The notes beneath the pieces were generated by a model. It was not told the DNA's origin and did no database searches. It saw only the letters and a list, made by a program, of their open reading frames with translations. A program made the position numbers and the translations under genes. DNA of 64,000 nt, taken from Pseudomonas syringae CC1557 (lineage in GTDB: Bacteria > Pseudomonadota > Gammaproteobacteria > Pseudomonadales > Pseudomonadaceae). The stretch's first letter is position 1; every line of letters starts with the position of its first letter. The DNA is taken from the NCBI RefSeq assembly GCF_000452705.1, contig NZ_CP007014.1, forward strand, positions 124,001-188,000, read 5' to 3'. Shown here piece by piece: positions 15,823 to 25,000 of this stretch.

Positions 15823-16977
15823 TTATGAGCGGGATACAAATCCCAGCACCCGCTTCAGCATCTCGTCACAGGCCTCAAGCTGTTCGACGCTAATGAACTC
15901 GTCCGGTTTGTGTCCCTGCTCCATGCTGCCCGGCCCGCAGACCACGGCAGGAATGCCCGATTGGTCGAACAATCCGCCTTCGGTTCCGAAGGCAACCGTG
16001 CCGAATGCCCGCGAGCCGCAGAAGCTGGCAATCAGTTCCGCCGCGTGGTTGTGCAGGGGAATATCCAGCCCCGGATAGCTCGACAGTTCCGTGAAGCGAA
16101 TCTCGCTCCGAGCACTGACCGCCTGCATGACCGGCAACAGTTTTTGCTCGGCGTAGGCGTGCATGGCAGTGACGATCTGTTGCGGGTCCAGGGTGGGGAG
16201 CGCACGCACTTCGAAATCGAAACGGCACTGCTCGGGCACGATGTTCAAGGCCGTACCGCCGCTGATCACGCCGGTCTGAATGGTCGAAAACGGCGGATCA
16301 AAGCGCTCGTCAAGGGCGTCAGCTGCCCGTAACGCCTCGCCCAGGCGACCCAGTTCACCGATCAACTGCGCCGCATATTCAATGGCGTTGACGCCACTGG
16401 GCGCGTGGGCCGAGTGGCATGCAGCACCGTGTACATCGCAGCGCACCGCGATCTTGCCCTTGTGACCGAGCACTGGCTTCAGCTCCGTCGGCTCGCCGAT
16501 CACACACAGCATCGGCTTCACTGGCCGCGACCGAAGCGAAGCCAGTAGCGAGCGCACGCCCAGGCAACCCACCTCCTCGTCGTAGGACAGCGCGATATGC
16601 ACCGGCATGTGCAGCGATGCCCGGGTCAACGCCGGAACCAGCGCCAGCACACAGGCGATGTAGCCTTTCATGTCCGCGGTACCACGGCCGTAGAGTTTGC
16701 CATCCGCTTCGCTCAGTTCGAACGGCGGGAACGTCCATGGCTGTCCGTCGACCGGCACCACGTCAGTGTGGCCGGACAATGCGATGCCTGGCACGTCAGC
16801 CGGGCCGATGGTGGCGAACAGATTGGCCTTGGTCTTCTGCGCGTTGTAGATCAGCTCGCAGGAGACGCCAAAGCGTCCGAGGTAATCCCTCACGAAGTCG
16901 ATCAAGGCCAGATTCGATTCGCGACTTGTGGTGTCGAAGGCCACCAGCCTTGCCAGCAGCTCGCGGCTGGCACTCAT
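15823..16977 (-). CDS. M20-family deacylase, acetylornithine deacetylase (ArgE)-like
   Basis: 384 residues from the ATG at 16977, which overlaps the stop of the upstream gene by four bases. Metal and catalytic residues of the M20 family are present: H70 and D72 (SGHTDVVP), D102 (GRGTADMKG), E134/E135 (SYDEEVG) and E162 (GEPTELK). It resembles ArgE, which removes the acetyl group from N-acetylornithine. Its position as last gene of a catabolic cluster suggests instead that it hydrolyses an N-acyl amino acid or similar amide taken up by the linked ABC transporter. Confidence 0.85.
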   Translation of the reverse strand: MSASRELLARLVAFDTTSRESNLALIDFVRDYLGRFGVSCELIYNAQKTKANLFATIGPADVPGIALSGHTDVVPVDGQPWTFPPFELSEADGKLYGRGTADMKGYIACVLALVPALTRASLHMPVHIALSYDEEVGCLGVRSLLASLRSRPVKPMLCVIGEPTELKPVLGHKGKIAVRCDVHGAACHSAHAPSGVNAIEYAAQLIGELGRLGEALRAADALDERFDPPFSTIQTGVISGGTALNIVPEQCRFDFEVRALPTLDPQQIVTAMHAYAEQKLLPVMQAVSARSEIRFTELSSYPGLDIPLHNHAAELIASFCGSRAFGTVAFGTEGGLFDQSGIPAVVCGPGSMEQGHKPDEFISVEQLEACDEMLKRVLGFVSRS

Positions 16978-17651
16978 CGCTCGTCTCCCGGCACACCGTA
17001 ACCGGGTGCGCCGGCGGGGTTCAGGGCGCGGTCGAGGTAATCCTGCATTTGCGGCTGATAGGCCTGCCAAAGACTTTTCAGCTCGCCTATAGGGTCATGC
17101 TCGGCCCAGTCGACGCGCAGATCGACGATGGGCCAGGACTGCTCGCCCACGATTTTCAGCGCTGCCGAATGGACTGGCCCTGCTTCCCCGCCTGCTGCCA
17201 GACCGGCCTGCATCGCCTGTAACAGGCGCTCGCCGAGAGGCCCGGTTGCCTGCTCGAAGGACTGAATCATCGCGTCGATGACCGCCGGGCTAGCCAGCAT
17301 GTTGCCGGCCACCACGCATTGATCGCCGCTGCCCGCGTTGTGGATACCCAGTGTTTCACTGCCGCTGAAATGCGCAGCTCGCCCCTGATGATCAATCGCC
17401 GTGATTTGCCGATACTCGCTGAACGGGCTGGCGTTGATGACCTGATCCAGCGCTTGAGAGGCTGTCGTGCCCTGCTCCATCAGGTCCAGCGTCTGTGGTC
17501 CCAGGGCCGGGAGTGTGATGTTCTGCGACGAAACCGCGCCTACACCTGCGCGCAGCCAGGGGCAACGCGCGCCTACGGCAATGCTCGACGAGCTGATGGC
17601 AATGCCCAGTTGGCCGGTTTTGACACAGCGGGCGGCAATGGAAAAAGTCAT
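16974..17651 (-). CDS. DUF1028 family protein, putative Ntn-hydrolase
   Basis: A 225-residue protein starting MTFSIAARCVKTGQLGIAIS, the characteristic DUF1028 opening; the Thr2 position resembles the N-terminal nucleophile of Ntn-hydrolases, though processing is unproven. The ATG at 17651 is preferred over a TTG at 17657. The internal GNMLAS motif is also typical. DUF1028 genes recur beside RidA and M20 peptidase genes in amino-acid catabolic clusters, as here. The enzymatic activity is not established. Confidence 0.85.
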   Translation of the reverse strand: MTFSIAARCVKTGQLGIAISSSSIAVGARCPWLRAGVGAVSSQNITLPALGPQTLDLMEQGTTASQALDQVINASPFSEYRQITAIDHQGRAAHFSGSETLGIHNAGSGDQCVVAGNMLASPAVIDAMIQSFEQATGPLGERLLQAMQAGLAAGGEAGPVHSAALKIVGEQSWPIVDLRVDWAEHDPIGELKSLWQAYQPQMQDYLDRALNPAGAPGYGVPGDER

Positions 17652-17663
17652 GGGCAACAGTCC

Positions 17664-18080
17664 TTATTCAGGGATCACGGCGATCACGTCGATTTCCATC
17701 AACCATTGCGGCTGACCCAGTGCCGATACCACCAGCCCGGTGGAAATCGGGAACACGCCTTTCAGCCATTTGCCCACTTCGTGATAGACCGGCTCGCGGT
17801 AGCGCGGATCGGTTATGTAAGTGGTTGTCTTGACGATGTGCGACAGGTCGCTGCCCGCCTCTTCGAGCAATTGTTTGACGTTTTTCATCGCCTGCTGCGC
17901 CTGTGCTGCCGGGTCACCGAGGCCGACCAGATGGCCGTCGAAGTCGGTGCCGACCTGGCCCCTTACGTACACGGTATTACCCGCGCGCACCGCCTGACAC
18001 AGGTCGTTGTTCAGGCTTTGATTGGGGTAGGTGTCCTTGGTGTTGAACATGCGGATACGAGTATGAGTCGGCGTAGTCAT
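17664..18080 (-). CDS. RidA/YjgF-family enamine/imine deaminase
   Basis: A 138-residue protein starting at the ATG at 18080, preceded by AGGAG. It has RidA features: the N-terminal strand region with NTVYVRGQVGTD (about 35-46), QAMKNVKQLLEEAGSDLSHI (about 63-82) and the C-terminal EIDVIAVIPE. RidA proteins hydrolyse reactive 2-aminoacrylate-like imines; cluster-encoded copies often act on a pathway-specific imine or aminoacrylate. The residue equivalent to the catalytic Arg105 of RidA is not evident here, so it may belong to another Rid subgroup. Confidence 0.87.
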   Translation of the reverse strand: MTTPTHTRIRMFNTKDTYPNQSLNNDLCQAVRAGNTVYVRGQVGTDFDGHLVGLGDPAAQAQQAMKNVKQLLEEAGSDLSHIVKTTTYITDPRYREPVYHEVGKWLKGVFPISTGLVVSALGQPQWLMEIDVIAVIPE

Positions 18081-18111
18081 GGGTAACTCCTGTGAGCATT
18101 GAGCGCGATGA

Positions 18112-19407
18112 TCAACCGTTGACGTTGCGCAACGGCACGACGGGGGCCGCACGTTTGCCTGCGTCATACGAACGGTATTTGTGCTGCGTGGCGATCTGAT
18201 CGGCGACGTGTTTGGCGTCGTGCCATACGCCCCAGATGAACGCGGAGCCGCGTCGTGACAGCCATGGCAGGCCGACGAAATACAGGCCTTGCTCGCAGGA
18301 CACGCCACGCTGGTGACGAGGTTTGCCTTTGCTGTCGAAGGCGTCGACCTGCAGCCAGCTGTAATCCAGGGCATAGCCGGTGGCCCAGATGATCGACGTG
18401 ACGCCTGACTCGATCAGGTCCAGTTCGCTGAGCGGATGGGTGATGCAAGGCGCATCTGCAACGCGCTCACGGGCCGACGGCTCCAGCGGCAGGTTCAGGC
18501 CATTACGCGCGGCGTAGGCATCGGCGGCATCGAGCAGCGACAGGTAGTTCGCGTCGCCACTGTCGAGGTTGCTCACCAGATCGTTCTGAAAGCGCACCTT
18601 GTTGCCGAGGAAGCTTTCGGTCAGGCCCACGAGGTTCATTCCGGCCTGTGCCAGACGGCGGAAGTCGACCGTGTAGCCTCCCCTTGCACCGCTGACCGCA
18701 ATGGTCACGTGCTCCTTGCCGGGCTGCATGGTTTCACTGTCCCACAGCCCCAGCACGCCCATCCACCAGCAGAAATCCCTGCCGCGATAGGCGCGTGGCG
18801 GGCGGTCGTGAGGGCCGACCGACAAGTACACCTGGCGTCCCGAGAGCAGCAGCTCTTCGGCGATCTGCACACCCGAGGAGCCAGCGCCAACGACCAGCAC
18901 GCCGCCCTCAGGCAGTTGTTGCGGATTGAAATAATGCGCCGAGTGGATCTGATGAAGCGCCTCGTTAACGGGCGCAATCGGTGGGATGACCGGCTTCTGG
19001 AACGGCCCTGTCGCCGAGACCAGATGATTGACCACATAGGTGCCGGCACTGGTCTCGACGGTAAAACCTGCGCGCCCGGTGTTGCGGGTGACGCGTTTGA
19101 CCTCGACGCCGGTCTTGATCGGCGCGTTGAATTTGCGTGCATAGCGTTCGAAGTACTCAGCCACTTGTTCCTTGCCCGCGAACCCGTCCTGATCCATGGC
19201 AAATTCAAGGCCGGGAAACCGGTCATGCCAGGCCGGACCGTTGGCCACCAGCGAGTCCCAGCGACCACTGCGCCATGCCTCGGCAACGCGGTGCTTTTCA
19301 AGCACCTGGTGCTCAATGCCAAGACGGCTCAAGTGTTCGCTGGTGGCCACTCCGGCCTGTCCTGCACCTACGACGAGCGTATCGATTTCTATGATTTTAT
19401 CTGTCAT
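18112..19407 (-). CDS. Flavin-dependent NAD(P)H monooxygenase (FMO-like)
   Basis: 431 residues from the ATG at 19407. The FAD loop VVGAGQAG (about 12-19) is followed by HRVAEAWRSGRWDS, then a second dinucleotide loop VVGAGSSGVQIAEEL for NADPH in the middle, and the late WATGYALDYSW motif. This architecture is that of flavin-containing monooxygenases that oxygenate a nitrogen or sulfur centre, or perform Baeyer-Villiger chemistry. The cluster context (amino-acid-type ABC uptake, RidA, deacylase) favours N-oxygenation of an amine, an inference only. Confidence 0.85.
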   Translation of the reverse strand: MTDKIIEIDTLVVGAGQAGVATSEHLSRLGIEHQVLEKHRVAEAWRSGRWDSLVANGPAWHDRFPGLEFAMDQDGFAGKEQVAEYFERYARKFNAPIKTGVEVKRVTRNTGRAGFTVETSAGTYVVNHLVSATGPFQKPVIPPIAPVNEALHQIHSAHYFNPQQLPEGGVLVVGAGSSGVQIAEELLLSGRQVYLSVGPHDRPPRAYRGRDFCWWMGVLGLWDSETMQPGKEHVTIAVSGARGGYTVDFRRLAQAGMNLVGLTESFLGNKVRFQNDLVSNLDSGDANYLSLLDAADAYAARNGLNLPLEPSARERVADAPCITHPLSELDLIESGVTSIIWATGYALDYSWLQVDAFDSKGKPRHQRGVSCEQGLYFVGLPWLSRRGSAFIWGVWHDAKHVADQIATQHKYRSYDAGKRAAPVVPLRNVNG

Positions 19408-19532
19408 CTCGGCATCCCTCGACAGGTGATTTACGGCGTGTTGACGTAAGAAAAATGGATGAAACCTCGATGCGCAGGCGCAAGAAGTCCTACGCCATCC
19501 GCAGACGCGCATCCAGTCAGTAACAGGGTTGA

Positions 19533-20264
19533 TCAGTCGACCAAAGAGGGGTCAGCCTGAATCATCAGCAGTTTCATTTCCTCGAAATGCTGACGAGAGA
19601 AATCCGTAATTTTCTGCCAGTCGCGGGCGGTTTTCTCGGCGACATCATCCGCCAGCACCTTGAGCGGCTGGCCGGTTGACCAGGCCGTCACGAGAATCTG
19701 GCAGGCTCGCTCCAGGGTCCAGATATCATCAAAGGCTTCGCCGACGCTCGGCGCGGTCACGATCACGCCGTGGTTGCCCATCAACAGACGGCTCTTGTCC
19801 TCAAGCAAGCCGGCCAGTCGAGCGCCCTCGGCGGTCGTGTCGGCCATGCCGCCGTAAAGCTCGTCCACCGCGATGCGGTTGAAGTAGCGCGCGGTGTTCT
19901 GATCGATGGGCGGAACATGCGGCTTGGCCAGGCAGGCCACTGCGGTGGTGTAGACCGGGTGCAAGTGCAGCACCACACGCGCATCGGGCAGACGCTGGTG
20001 GACCTGTCCATGAATGGACCAGGCCGTCGCATCGACATCGGGGCGATGCGCCGCGTCGGCATCATCGGCATCGAGCAGCAACAGGTCGCTGGCGCGCAGG
20101 CGCGAGAAGTGCTTCCACTTGGGGTTGAGCAGAAACTGTTTACCATCCGCAGAGATGGCCGCACTGAAGTGGTTGGCGACCGCTTCATGCATACCCAGAT
20201 GGGCGATGATGCGAAACGTCGCAGCCAGGTCGACTCGCGTCTGCTCTTCGAAATTAAGGGCCAT
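19533..20264 (-). CDS. Class II aldolase/adducin family protein
   Basis: 243 residues from the ATG at 20264. Metal-binding histidines are visible in HLHPVYTTA, with NHGVIV later, as in L-fuculose-phosphate aldolase and related zinc enzymes. The segment VGEAFDDIWTLERACQ is characteristic of the decarboxylase/aldolase subgroup seen in many uncharacterised catabolic operons. It probably cleaves or decarboxylates an intermediate. It is followed after 125 bases by the monooxygenase gene. Confidence 0.85.
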   Translation of the reverse strand: MALNFEEQTRVDLAATFRIIAHLGMHEAVANHFSAAISADGKQFLLNPKWKHFSRLRASDLLLLDADDADAAHRPDVDATAWSIHGQVHQRLPDARVVLHLHPVYTTAVACLAKPHVPPIDQNTARYFNRIAVDELYGGMADTTAEGARLAGLLEDKSRLLMGNHGVIVTAPSVGEAFDDIWTLERACQILVTAWSTGQPLKVLADDVAEKTARDWQKITDFSRQHFEEMKLLMIQADPSLVD

Positions 20265-20322
20265 GCTAATTGCTCTCCGGTCGGAGGTGCCTGCCGAAAC
20301 TGCCAGGCACACTCTTGGGTTA

Positions 20323-21156
20323 TCAGGGCTTGGGCATCAGGGCGGCGATGTCATCGGCTGTGGGTGCCTGGAACTTGTATTTCTCCAACAGCACGGCGTA
20401 TTCCGGGGTCTTGCTGTACTTCTCAAGACCGTCTTCCAGGGCCTTGCGGACCTCGTCGTTGCCCTTCTTCACGCCAAAGCCGTTGAGCACCGGGTAGATC
20501 AGGGTTTCGGAAGAAATCACCACCCGGTTGCCCAGCTTTTCGACCACGCCGCGCGCAACGGCTGCATCAGTGATCTGTGCTTCGACGGCATGCGCCAGCA
20601 TGGCCTGGGTGGTCTGTGGGTCGGTGCCGTATTCACTGATGGCGATCGGTTGCAGGCCCTTCTTTACGCAGTAGTCGGTCGAGAGTTTCTGCAGTTGTTG
20701 CAGCCAGGAAGTCGCCGCCATGGAACCGATCTTGTGGCCACAGAAGTCTTCCGGAGTCTTGGGCTGATAGGCGCTGCCCTTGACCGACAGAATCGCCTCA
20801 CCGCTTTTCAGGTAAGGAATCATGTCGATGACTTTCAGGCGGTCGGCGGTGATGTACATCGACGAGTTGGTGATGTCGAAACGTCCGCCCTGCAGCCCGC
20901 CGATCAGGTTGGGAAAGCGCGTATCGATGTTCTCGGCCTTGAGCCCCATGACCTTTGCCAGGCCGTCGAGAAACTCAATGTCGAAACCGGCGGGACGGTT
21001 CTTGTCCATGTACTCATAGGGGAAGAACGTCATGTCCGAGCCGGCAATGATCTTGCCGGGCTGCTGGAAGGCCGAAGCGGCAGACGAGGACATGGCGACC
21101 ACCGCACCCACTAAAGCCAGGGCTACGGGACGAACAATCAGAGCTGACAGCTTCAT
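20323..21156 (-). CDS. Periplasmic amino-acid-type (family 3) ABC solute-binding protein
   Basis: 277 residues from the ATG at 21156 (GAGGA upstream). A signal peptide ends near residue 29 (SSSAASA). The mature part begins with the SBP_bac_3 pattern (GSDMTFFPYEYMD and GFDIEFLDGLAKVMG), typical of binders for polar amino acids, opines and similar small zwitterions. It delivers its ligand to the fused permease-ATPase encoded two genes upstream. The ligand is unknown. Confidence 0.9.
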   Translation of the reverse strand: MKLSALIVRPVALALVGAVVAMSSSAASAFQQPGKIIAGSDMTFFPYEYMDKNRPAGFDIEFLDGLAKVMGLKAENIDTRFPNLIGGLQGGRFDITNSSMYITADRLKVIDMIPYLKSGEAILSVKGSAYQPKTPEDFCGHKIGSMAATSWLQQLQKLSTDYCVKKGLQPIAISEYGTDPQTTQAMLAHAVEAQITDAAVARGVVEKLGNRVVISSETLIYPVLNGFGVKKGNDEVRKALEDGLEKYSKTPEYAVLLEKYKFQAPTADDIAALMPKP

Positions 21157-21182
21157 AGGTATTCCTCGTGGAGTCATGGAGA

Positions 21183-22055
21183 TCAGGCAACGGCGGCGTC
21201 TTTTCCGGCTTGCTGCACGAAAAATGAAGCACCCTTGGGTTTCTGCGGCAGGCGTATGTGGTTCTCGGTGCTGCGTACCAGACCGCTCTCGTGGCCTGCG
21301 ACCATCAACCCGGAATGCTCGCTGGGCAGCGGATTCTCACCGAACGGCAATGCGTCTTCGGCGGCATAAACGCTGATGAACAGCGTGCGCGGGAACTCGG
21401 TTTCATTGGGGCTTGAAGCATGTAACAGGCGTGTGTGCATGAAGCACACCGAGCCTGACGGGCCATAGCAGGCAACCGGTTGCTGACAATGCTGTTCAAC
21501 CACCGCGTCTTCCACGGCACCGGTGAAACGCTCGTTCTGCCAATGCGACCACAGCGCCTGCTTATGGCTGCCCGGCGCCACGTTCAGCGGTCCGTTTTCA
21601 GGGGTTACATCGCTGATCATCAGTAGCGCCGTAACCAGGTCGTCATTGCTGTGCGGCGTGAAGAGGAAGTCCTGATGCCACTTCACCTGAGTAGCGGTGT
21701 GCGGCAGCTTGGAGTTGATCTTGCTGTGATGAAAACGGGTGCCCTTGCCGCCGATTAGTTGCGCCGCTATGGCTGCCATTCGTGACTGGAATGCCGCGTG
21801 CCGGTAGGCAGGTGAGATCTCCGTGGGCGAAGCCACGCGGCGCAGCGATGGATGATCCGGCCGATGATCGCTTTCAATGTCGAAGCGCGGACGCCCGTCC
21901 TGAGTCTGCCCCCAGGCCTGATTCTGAATGCGGCTGTCGTCGACCCACTGGTCGAAATCCTGTTGAAGCGCTGCCACTTCATCGGCTGCCAGCACGCCTT
22001 CCACTACCAGAAAACCCTGCTCGTGAAACTGGTCAATCTGCCATTGCTCGATCAT
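21183..22055 (-). CDS. Phytanoyl-CoA dioxygenase (PhyH) family Fe(II)/2-oxoglutarate oxygenase
   Basis: A 290-residue protein. The iron facial triad is seen as H127 and D129 (KWHQDF) and H212 (RLLHASSPN), and the following region supplies an Arg for 2-oxoglutarate. Bacterial PhyH relatives hydroxylate small molecules such as ectoine or amino acids more often than acyl-CoA. Its place between the binding protein and the permease suggests it acts early on the imported compound. Substrate unknown. Confidence 0.87.
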   Translation of the reverse strand: MIEQWQIDQFHEQGFLVVEGVLAADEVAALQQDFDQWVDDSRIQNQAWGQTQDGRPRFDIESDHRPDHPSLRRVASPTEISPAYRHAAFQSRMAAIAAQLIGGKGTRFHHSKINSKLPHTATQVKWHQDFLFTPHSNDDLVTALLMISDVTPENGPLNVAPGSHKQALWSHWQNERFTGAVEDAVVEQHCQQPVACYGPSGSVCFMHTRLLHASSPNETEFPRTLFISVYAAEDALPFGENPLPSEHSGLMVAGHESGLVRSTENHIRLPQKPKGASFFVQQAGKDAAVA

Positions 22056-22079
22056 GTTCTTATCCTCTTCAACAAGGCC

Positions 22080-23600
22080 TCAGGCCAGTGAGACATCTTT
22101 AAGAAAGGCTTCAACGCGCGGGTGCCGGCCGTCACGTAGCGCCTGGGGTTTGTCATCGCAGATCACGCGTCCCTTCTCCATAAAGACGATGCGGTCGGAG
22201 ACCTTGAAGGCGAAGTTCATTTCATGGGTCACGATGACCATCGTGATGCCTTCTTGGGCCAGGTTTTCAATGACCTGCAACACCTCGTTGACCTTCTCCG
22301 GGTCGAGCGCCGAAGTGGGCTCGTCGAACAGCATGATTTGCGGGCGCATCATCAGGGCGCGGGCGATGGCAACACGTTGCTGCTGGCCACCCGACAACTG
22401 ATGCGGGTATTTCCAGGCGTGCTCCAGCATCCCGACCTTGTTCAGCAACTCGTAGGCCTGCTGCTTGAGCTCGGATACCGGTGCCAAACGGTGATAACGC
22501 GGGGCCAGCAGCAGGTTGTTCAACACCGTCAGGTGCGGAAACAGGTTGAAGCTCTGAAACACCATGCCGATGTTCAGGCGGTAGGCGGCGTTCTCCACAT
22601 AACGCGGTTTTTGCGCGCCCTGGCGGACAAGGTGAATGAACGGCTGGCCGTTGATCTTGATGTCGCCGTTGTCGATCTGCTCAAGGCCGTTGAGCAGCCG
22701 TATCAACGTGGTTTTGCCAGACCCCGAGGGGCCGATCACCGACACCACTTCGCCGGAATTGATCTGCAGACTGACCGCACCAAGCACCTCGATGTCGTTG
22801 TACGCCTTGTGCAGCCGGGTCGCTTGCAATGCCGGCCCTTCGAAGTCGATGACAGGACGAGCGACACCTGCCGATTTTCGGCTGGCCAGCTCGAGTATTT
22901 CGGCGTCCGGTGTGCGGGTGACCTTGTGCTGCGTGACGTCCAGGTAGCGTTCCAGGCGTTTGAGCAGGAAGTCGAATACCGTCACGATAAGCACGTAATA
23001 GAACGCCACTGCCGCCATGGTTTCCATTACCAGAAAGTTCTGCGAATACAGGCGCTGACCGACCATCAGGATCTCGGTCAGCGAGATCACTGAAACCAGT
23101 GAACTGAGTTTGACGATGGAGATGTATTCGTTGGTCAGCGACGGCAGTGCCACACGCAGCGCTTGCGGAATCACGATGCGCCATTGCGTGCCCACGAAGC
23201 GCAGGCCAAGTGCCCGGGCTGCTTCTGTCTGACCTTTGGCAATGGACAGCAGGCCGCCGCGATGAATTTCCGCGACATAGGCCGTTTCGCACATCACCAT
23301 GGCAATCAGGCCGGCCCAGAACGGGTTGGCCAGCACCGCCGAGGTGGCGGGCACTGCCTGCGGCAAGTTATAGACAAAAATCAGCAGTACCAGTAACGGC
23401 AAACTGCGAAATAACCAGATATAGGCTTTGGCCGGTAAGTTTACCAGCGGCAAAGATGATTGTTTGGCCAGCGCAAGAACAAAACCCAGAATAATACTGA
23501 TGACCCAGGTCAGTACACTGAGTTGAATGACCGTCCAGGTGGCCATCCAGAACTCCGTATCGCTGAACAGGCCAAACATGTATTTCCAATCAAACGTCAT
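22080..23600 (-). CDS. Amino-acid ABC transporter, fused permease and ATP-binding protein
   Basis: 506 residues from the ATG at 23600. Residues about 1-215 are a HisM/GlnP-type permease with five or so helices and the conserved EAARALGLRFVGTQWRIVIP coupling loop. Residues about 250-506 are the ATPase: Walker A GPSGSGKTTL, signature LSGGQQQRVAIARAL, Walker B IMLFDEPTSALDP and a switch His in VIVTHEM. The fusion is a known but minority arrangement. It is the first gene of the minus-strand cluster, behind the promoter shared with a LysR gene. Confidence 0.92.
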   Translation of the reverse strand: MTFDWKYMFGLFSDTEFWMATWTVIQLSVLTWVISIILGFVLALAKQSSLPLVNLPAKAYIWLFRSLPLLVLLIFVYNLPQAVPATSAVLANPFWAGLIAMVMCETAYVAEIHRGGLLSIAKGQTEAARALGLRFVGTQWRIVIPQALRVALPSLTNEYISIVKLSSLVSVISLTEILMVGQRLYSQNFLVMETMAAVAFYYVLIVTVFDFLLKRLERYLDVTQHKVTRTPDAEILELASRKSAGVARPVIDFEGPALQATRLHKAYNDIEVLGAVSLQINSGEVVSVIGPSGSGKTTLIRLLNGLEQIDNGDIKINGQPFIHLVRQGAQKPRYVENAAYRLNIGMVFQSFNLFPHLTVLNNLLLAPRYHRLAPVSELKQQAYELLNKVGMLEHAWKYPHQLSGGQQQRVAIARALMMRPQIMLFDEPTSALDPEKVNEVLQVIENLAQEGITMVIVTHEMNFAFKVSDRIVFMEKGRVICDDKPQALRDGRHPRVEAFLKDVSLA

Positions 23601-23740
23601 TGTCGGCTCGCTCGGCAAATTGAATAGTGATGGGCGACGTCCTGTTGAAGTTGAAACGGGACGTTGTCCGTTTGCCCTTCTGAAGCCATCATGATTGATG
23701 CCAGGTCCTGCAGCCAAATAGTAAGTTTTGGCCCGCAGCA

Positions 23741-23753
23741 TAGGAAAATCCTA
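23741..23753. promoter_or_regulatory. LysR-type operator, TAGGAAAATCCTA
   Basis: A perfect 5-3-5 palindrome of the T-N11-A class, 141 bases upstream of the transporter start. It shares the TAGG-N-AAA/CTA layout with the second copy near the LysR gene, so both are probably bound by that regulator. Confidence 0.6.
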
Positions 23754-24029
23754 AGCAGATACGCCTGTCTTCATGTTCAGAGCCGTGACGCGTTAAAAAG
23801 AGTTAGTGATGTTTTAGTGTTACGTTGAGCTGACTGCACACTTTTAGGGCGATTGAATAAAGACGCAGCGATAATCGCTCGTAATAGGTGCGCTGCCCGC
23901 GTTTGCTGGTTCGTCGAGCAAAAGTTGATTATGTGCTGGCGCTGCGGAATCACCATGGCCAGCGGCGGTTATCATGAGAACCCGCGAATCCGGCAAGGCG
24001 TGAGCGGCTGGCACGCTCCTCGCTAAGCA

Positions 24030-24042
24030 TAGGTAAAAGCTA
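24030..24042. promoter_or_regulatory. LysR-type operator, TAGGTAAAAGCTA
   Basis: A T-N11-A element 44 bases before the LysR start, extending to ATAG/CTAT as an inverted repeat. It is similar to the site at 23741-23753 and is placed for autoregulation. Confidence 0.55.
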
Positions 24043-24085
24043 TTCAAGTGCAGCCGTCCAGCGTCGGCTCATCACGAGGTATCAC

Positions 24086-25000
24086 GTGGCTCACTTCACA
24101 TTGAAACAGCTCAAGTATTTCGTGACAGCCGTCGAAATGGACAGCATTGCCGAGGCCTCGCGGCAGTTGCATATTTCACAGCCGTCTATTTCCGTCGCCA
24201 TCAAAAACCTCGAAGAAGCCTTCAATCAACCACTGTTTGTGCGCCACCATGCTCAAGGTGTTTCCCTAACTTCCGGTGGCGGGAAAGTGTATGAAAAAGC
24301 CAAAGAGTTACTGCGACTTTCCGAAGAGCTTGAACAAAACTCCCGGGCCGAAAACAAACACGTCTCCGGTACTATCGCTATTGGCTGTTTTGAATCGGCC
24401 GCACCGCTTTACATGCCCAGGCTGGTGGCCGGCTTCAAGCGTTTGTACCCGGACGTCACCATTCAGCTCTACGACGGCGAGCAACATGAACTGATGCACG
24501 GGCTGCACCGTGGGCGCTTCGATCTGGCGTTTCTGTACGACTTGGAACTGGGAACCACGATCAACAAAGAGGAATTGAATGCACCGCACAAGCCCTATGC
24601 GCTGCTGCCGGCGGCACACCCTCTGGCGACGAAAAAAAACGTAACCTTGCTGGAGCTGAGCCGCGAGCCGATGATCCTGCTCGACGCCGTGCCGAGCAGG
24701 ACCTACTTCATCGATATCTTCACGGAAAAGGGCTATACACCGGTGGTTGCGTACAGCTCACCGTCAATCGAAATGGTGCGCTGCATGGTCGGTCAGGGCT
24801 TGGGATTTTCGGTACTGGTCACGCGCCCCAGAACCAACATGACTTATGACGGTGAGTTGCTGGTACAGCTCGATATCGAAGACGACATGCCCGCCTCCAC
24901 CCTGGTCATGGCCTACCTGCGCAACAACCAGCCAACCCGCGCGACGCGCCTGTTCATGGACTACTGCCGGACTATCGAACTGGCTCCGCCTTCAGCCTGA
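24086..25000 (+). CDS. LysR-family regulator of the adjacent catabolic/uptake cluster
   Basis: A 304-residue regulator with a GTG start at 24086 and GAGG upstream. The winged helix-turn-helix is at about 5-62 (SIAEASRQLHISQPSISVAI), followed by a periplasmic-binding-like effector domain (about 90-295). No sensory cysteine pattern is evident. It is divergent from the transporter-led cluster and has two matching T-N11-A sites in the shared control region, so it most likely senses the transported compound or a metabolite. Confidence 0.92.
   Translation: MAHFTLKQLKYFVTAVEMDSIAEASRQLHISQPSISVAIKNLEEAFNQPLFVRHHAQGVSLTSGGGKVYEKAKELLRLSEELEQNSRAENKHVSGTIAIGCFESAAPLYMPRLVAGFKRLYPDVTIQLYDGEQHELMHGLHRGRFDLAFLYDLELGTTINKEELNAPHKPYALLPAAHPLATKKNVTLLELSREPMILLDAVPSRTYFIDIFTEKGYTPVVAYSSPSIEMVRCMVGQGLGFSVLVTRPRTNMTYDGELLVQLDIEDDMPASTLVMAYLRNNQPTRATRLFMDYCRTIELAPPSA

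Larger units (their letters stand above)
23601..24085. promoter_or_regulatory. Divergent control region between the ABC/catabolic cluster and its LysR gene
   Basis: 485 non-coding bases. They contain two LysR-type T-N11-A palindromes listed separately (23741-23753 and 24030-24042) and A/T-rich stretches suitable for both promoters. Codons open upstream of 23600 in frame with the transporter, but the alignment with permease N-termini begins at 23600. No other gene is evident. Confidence 0.6.
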
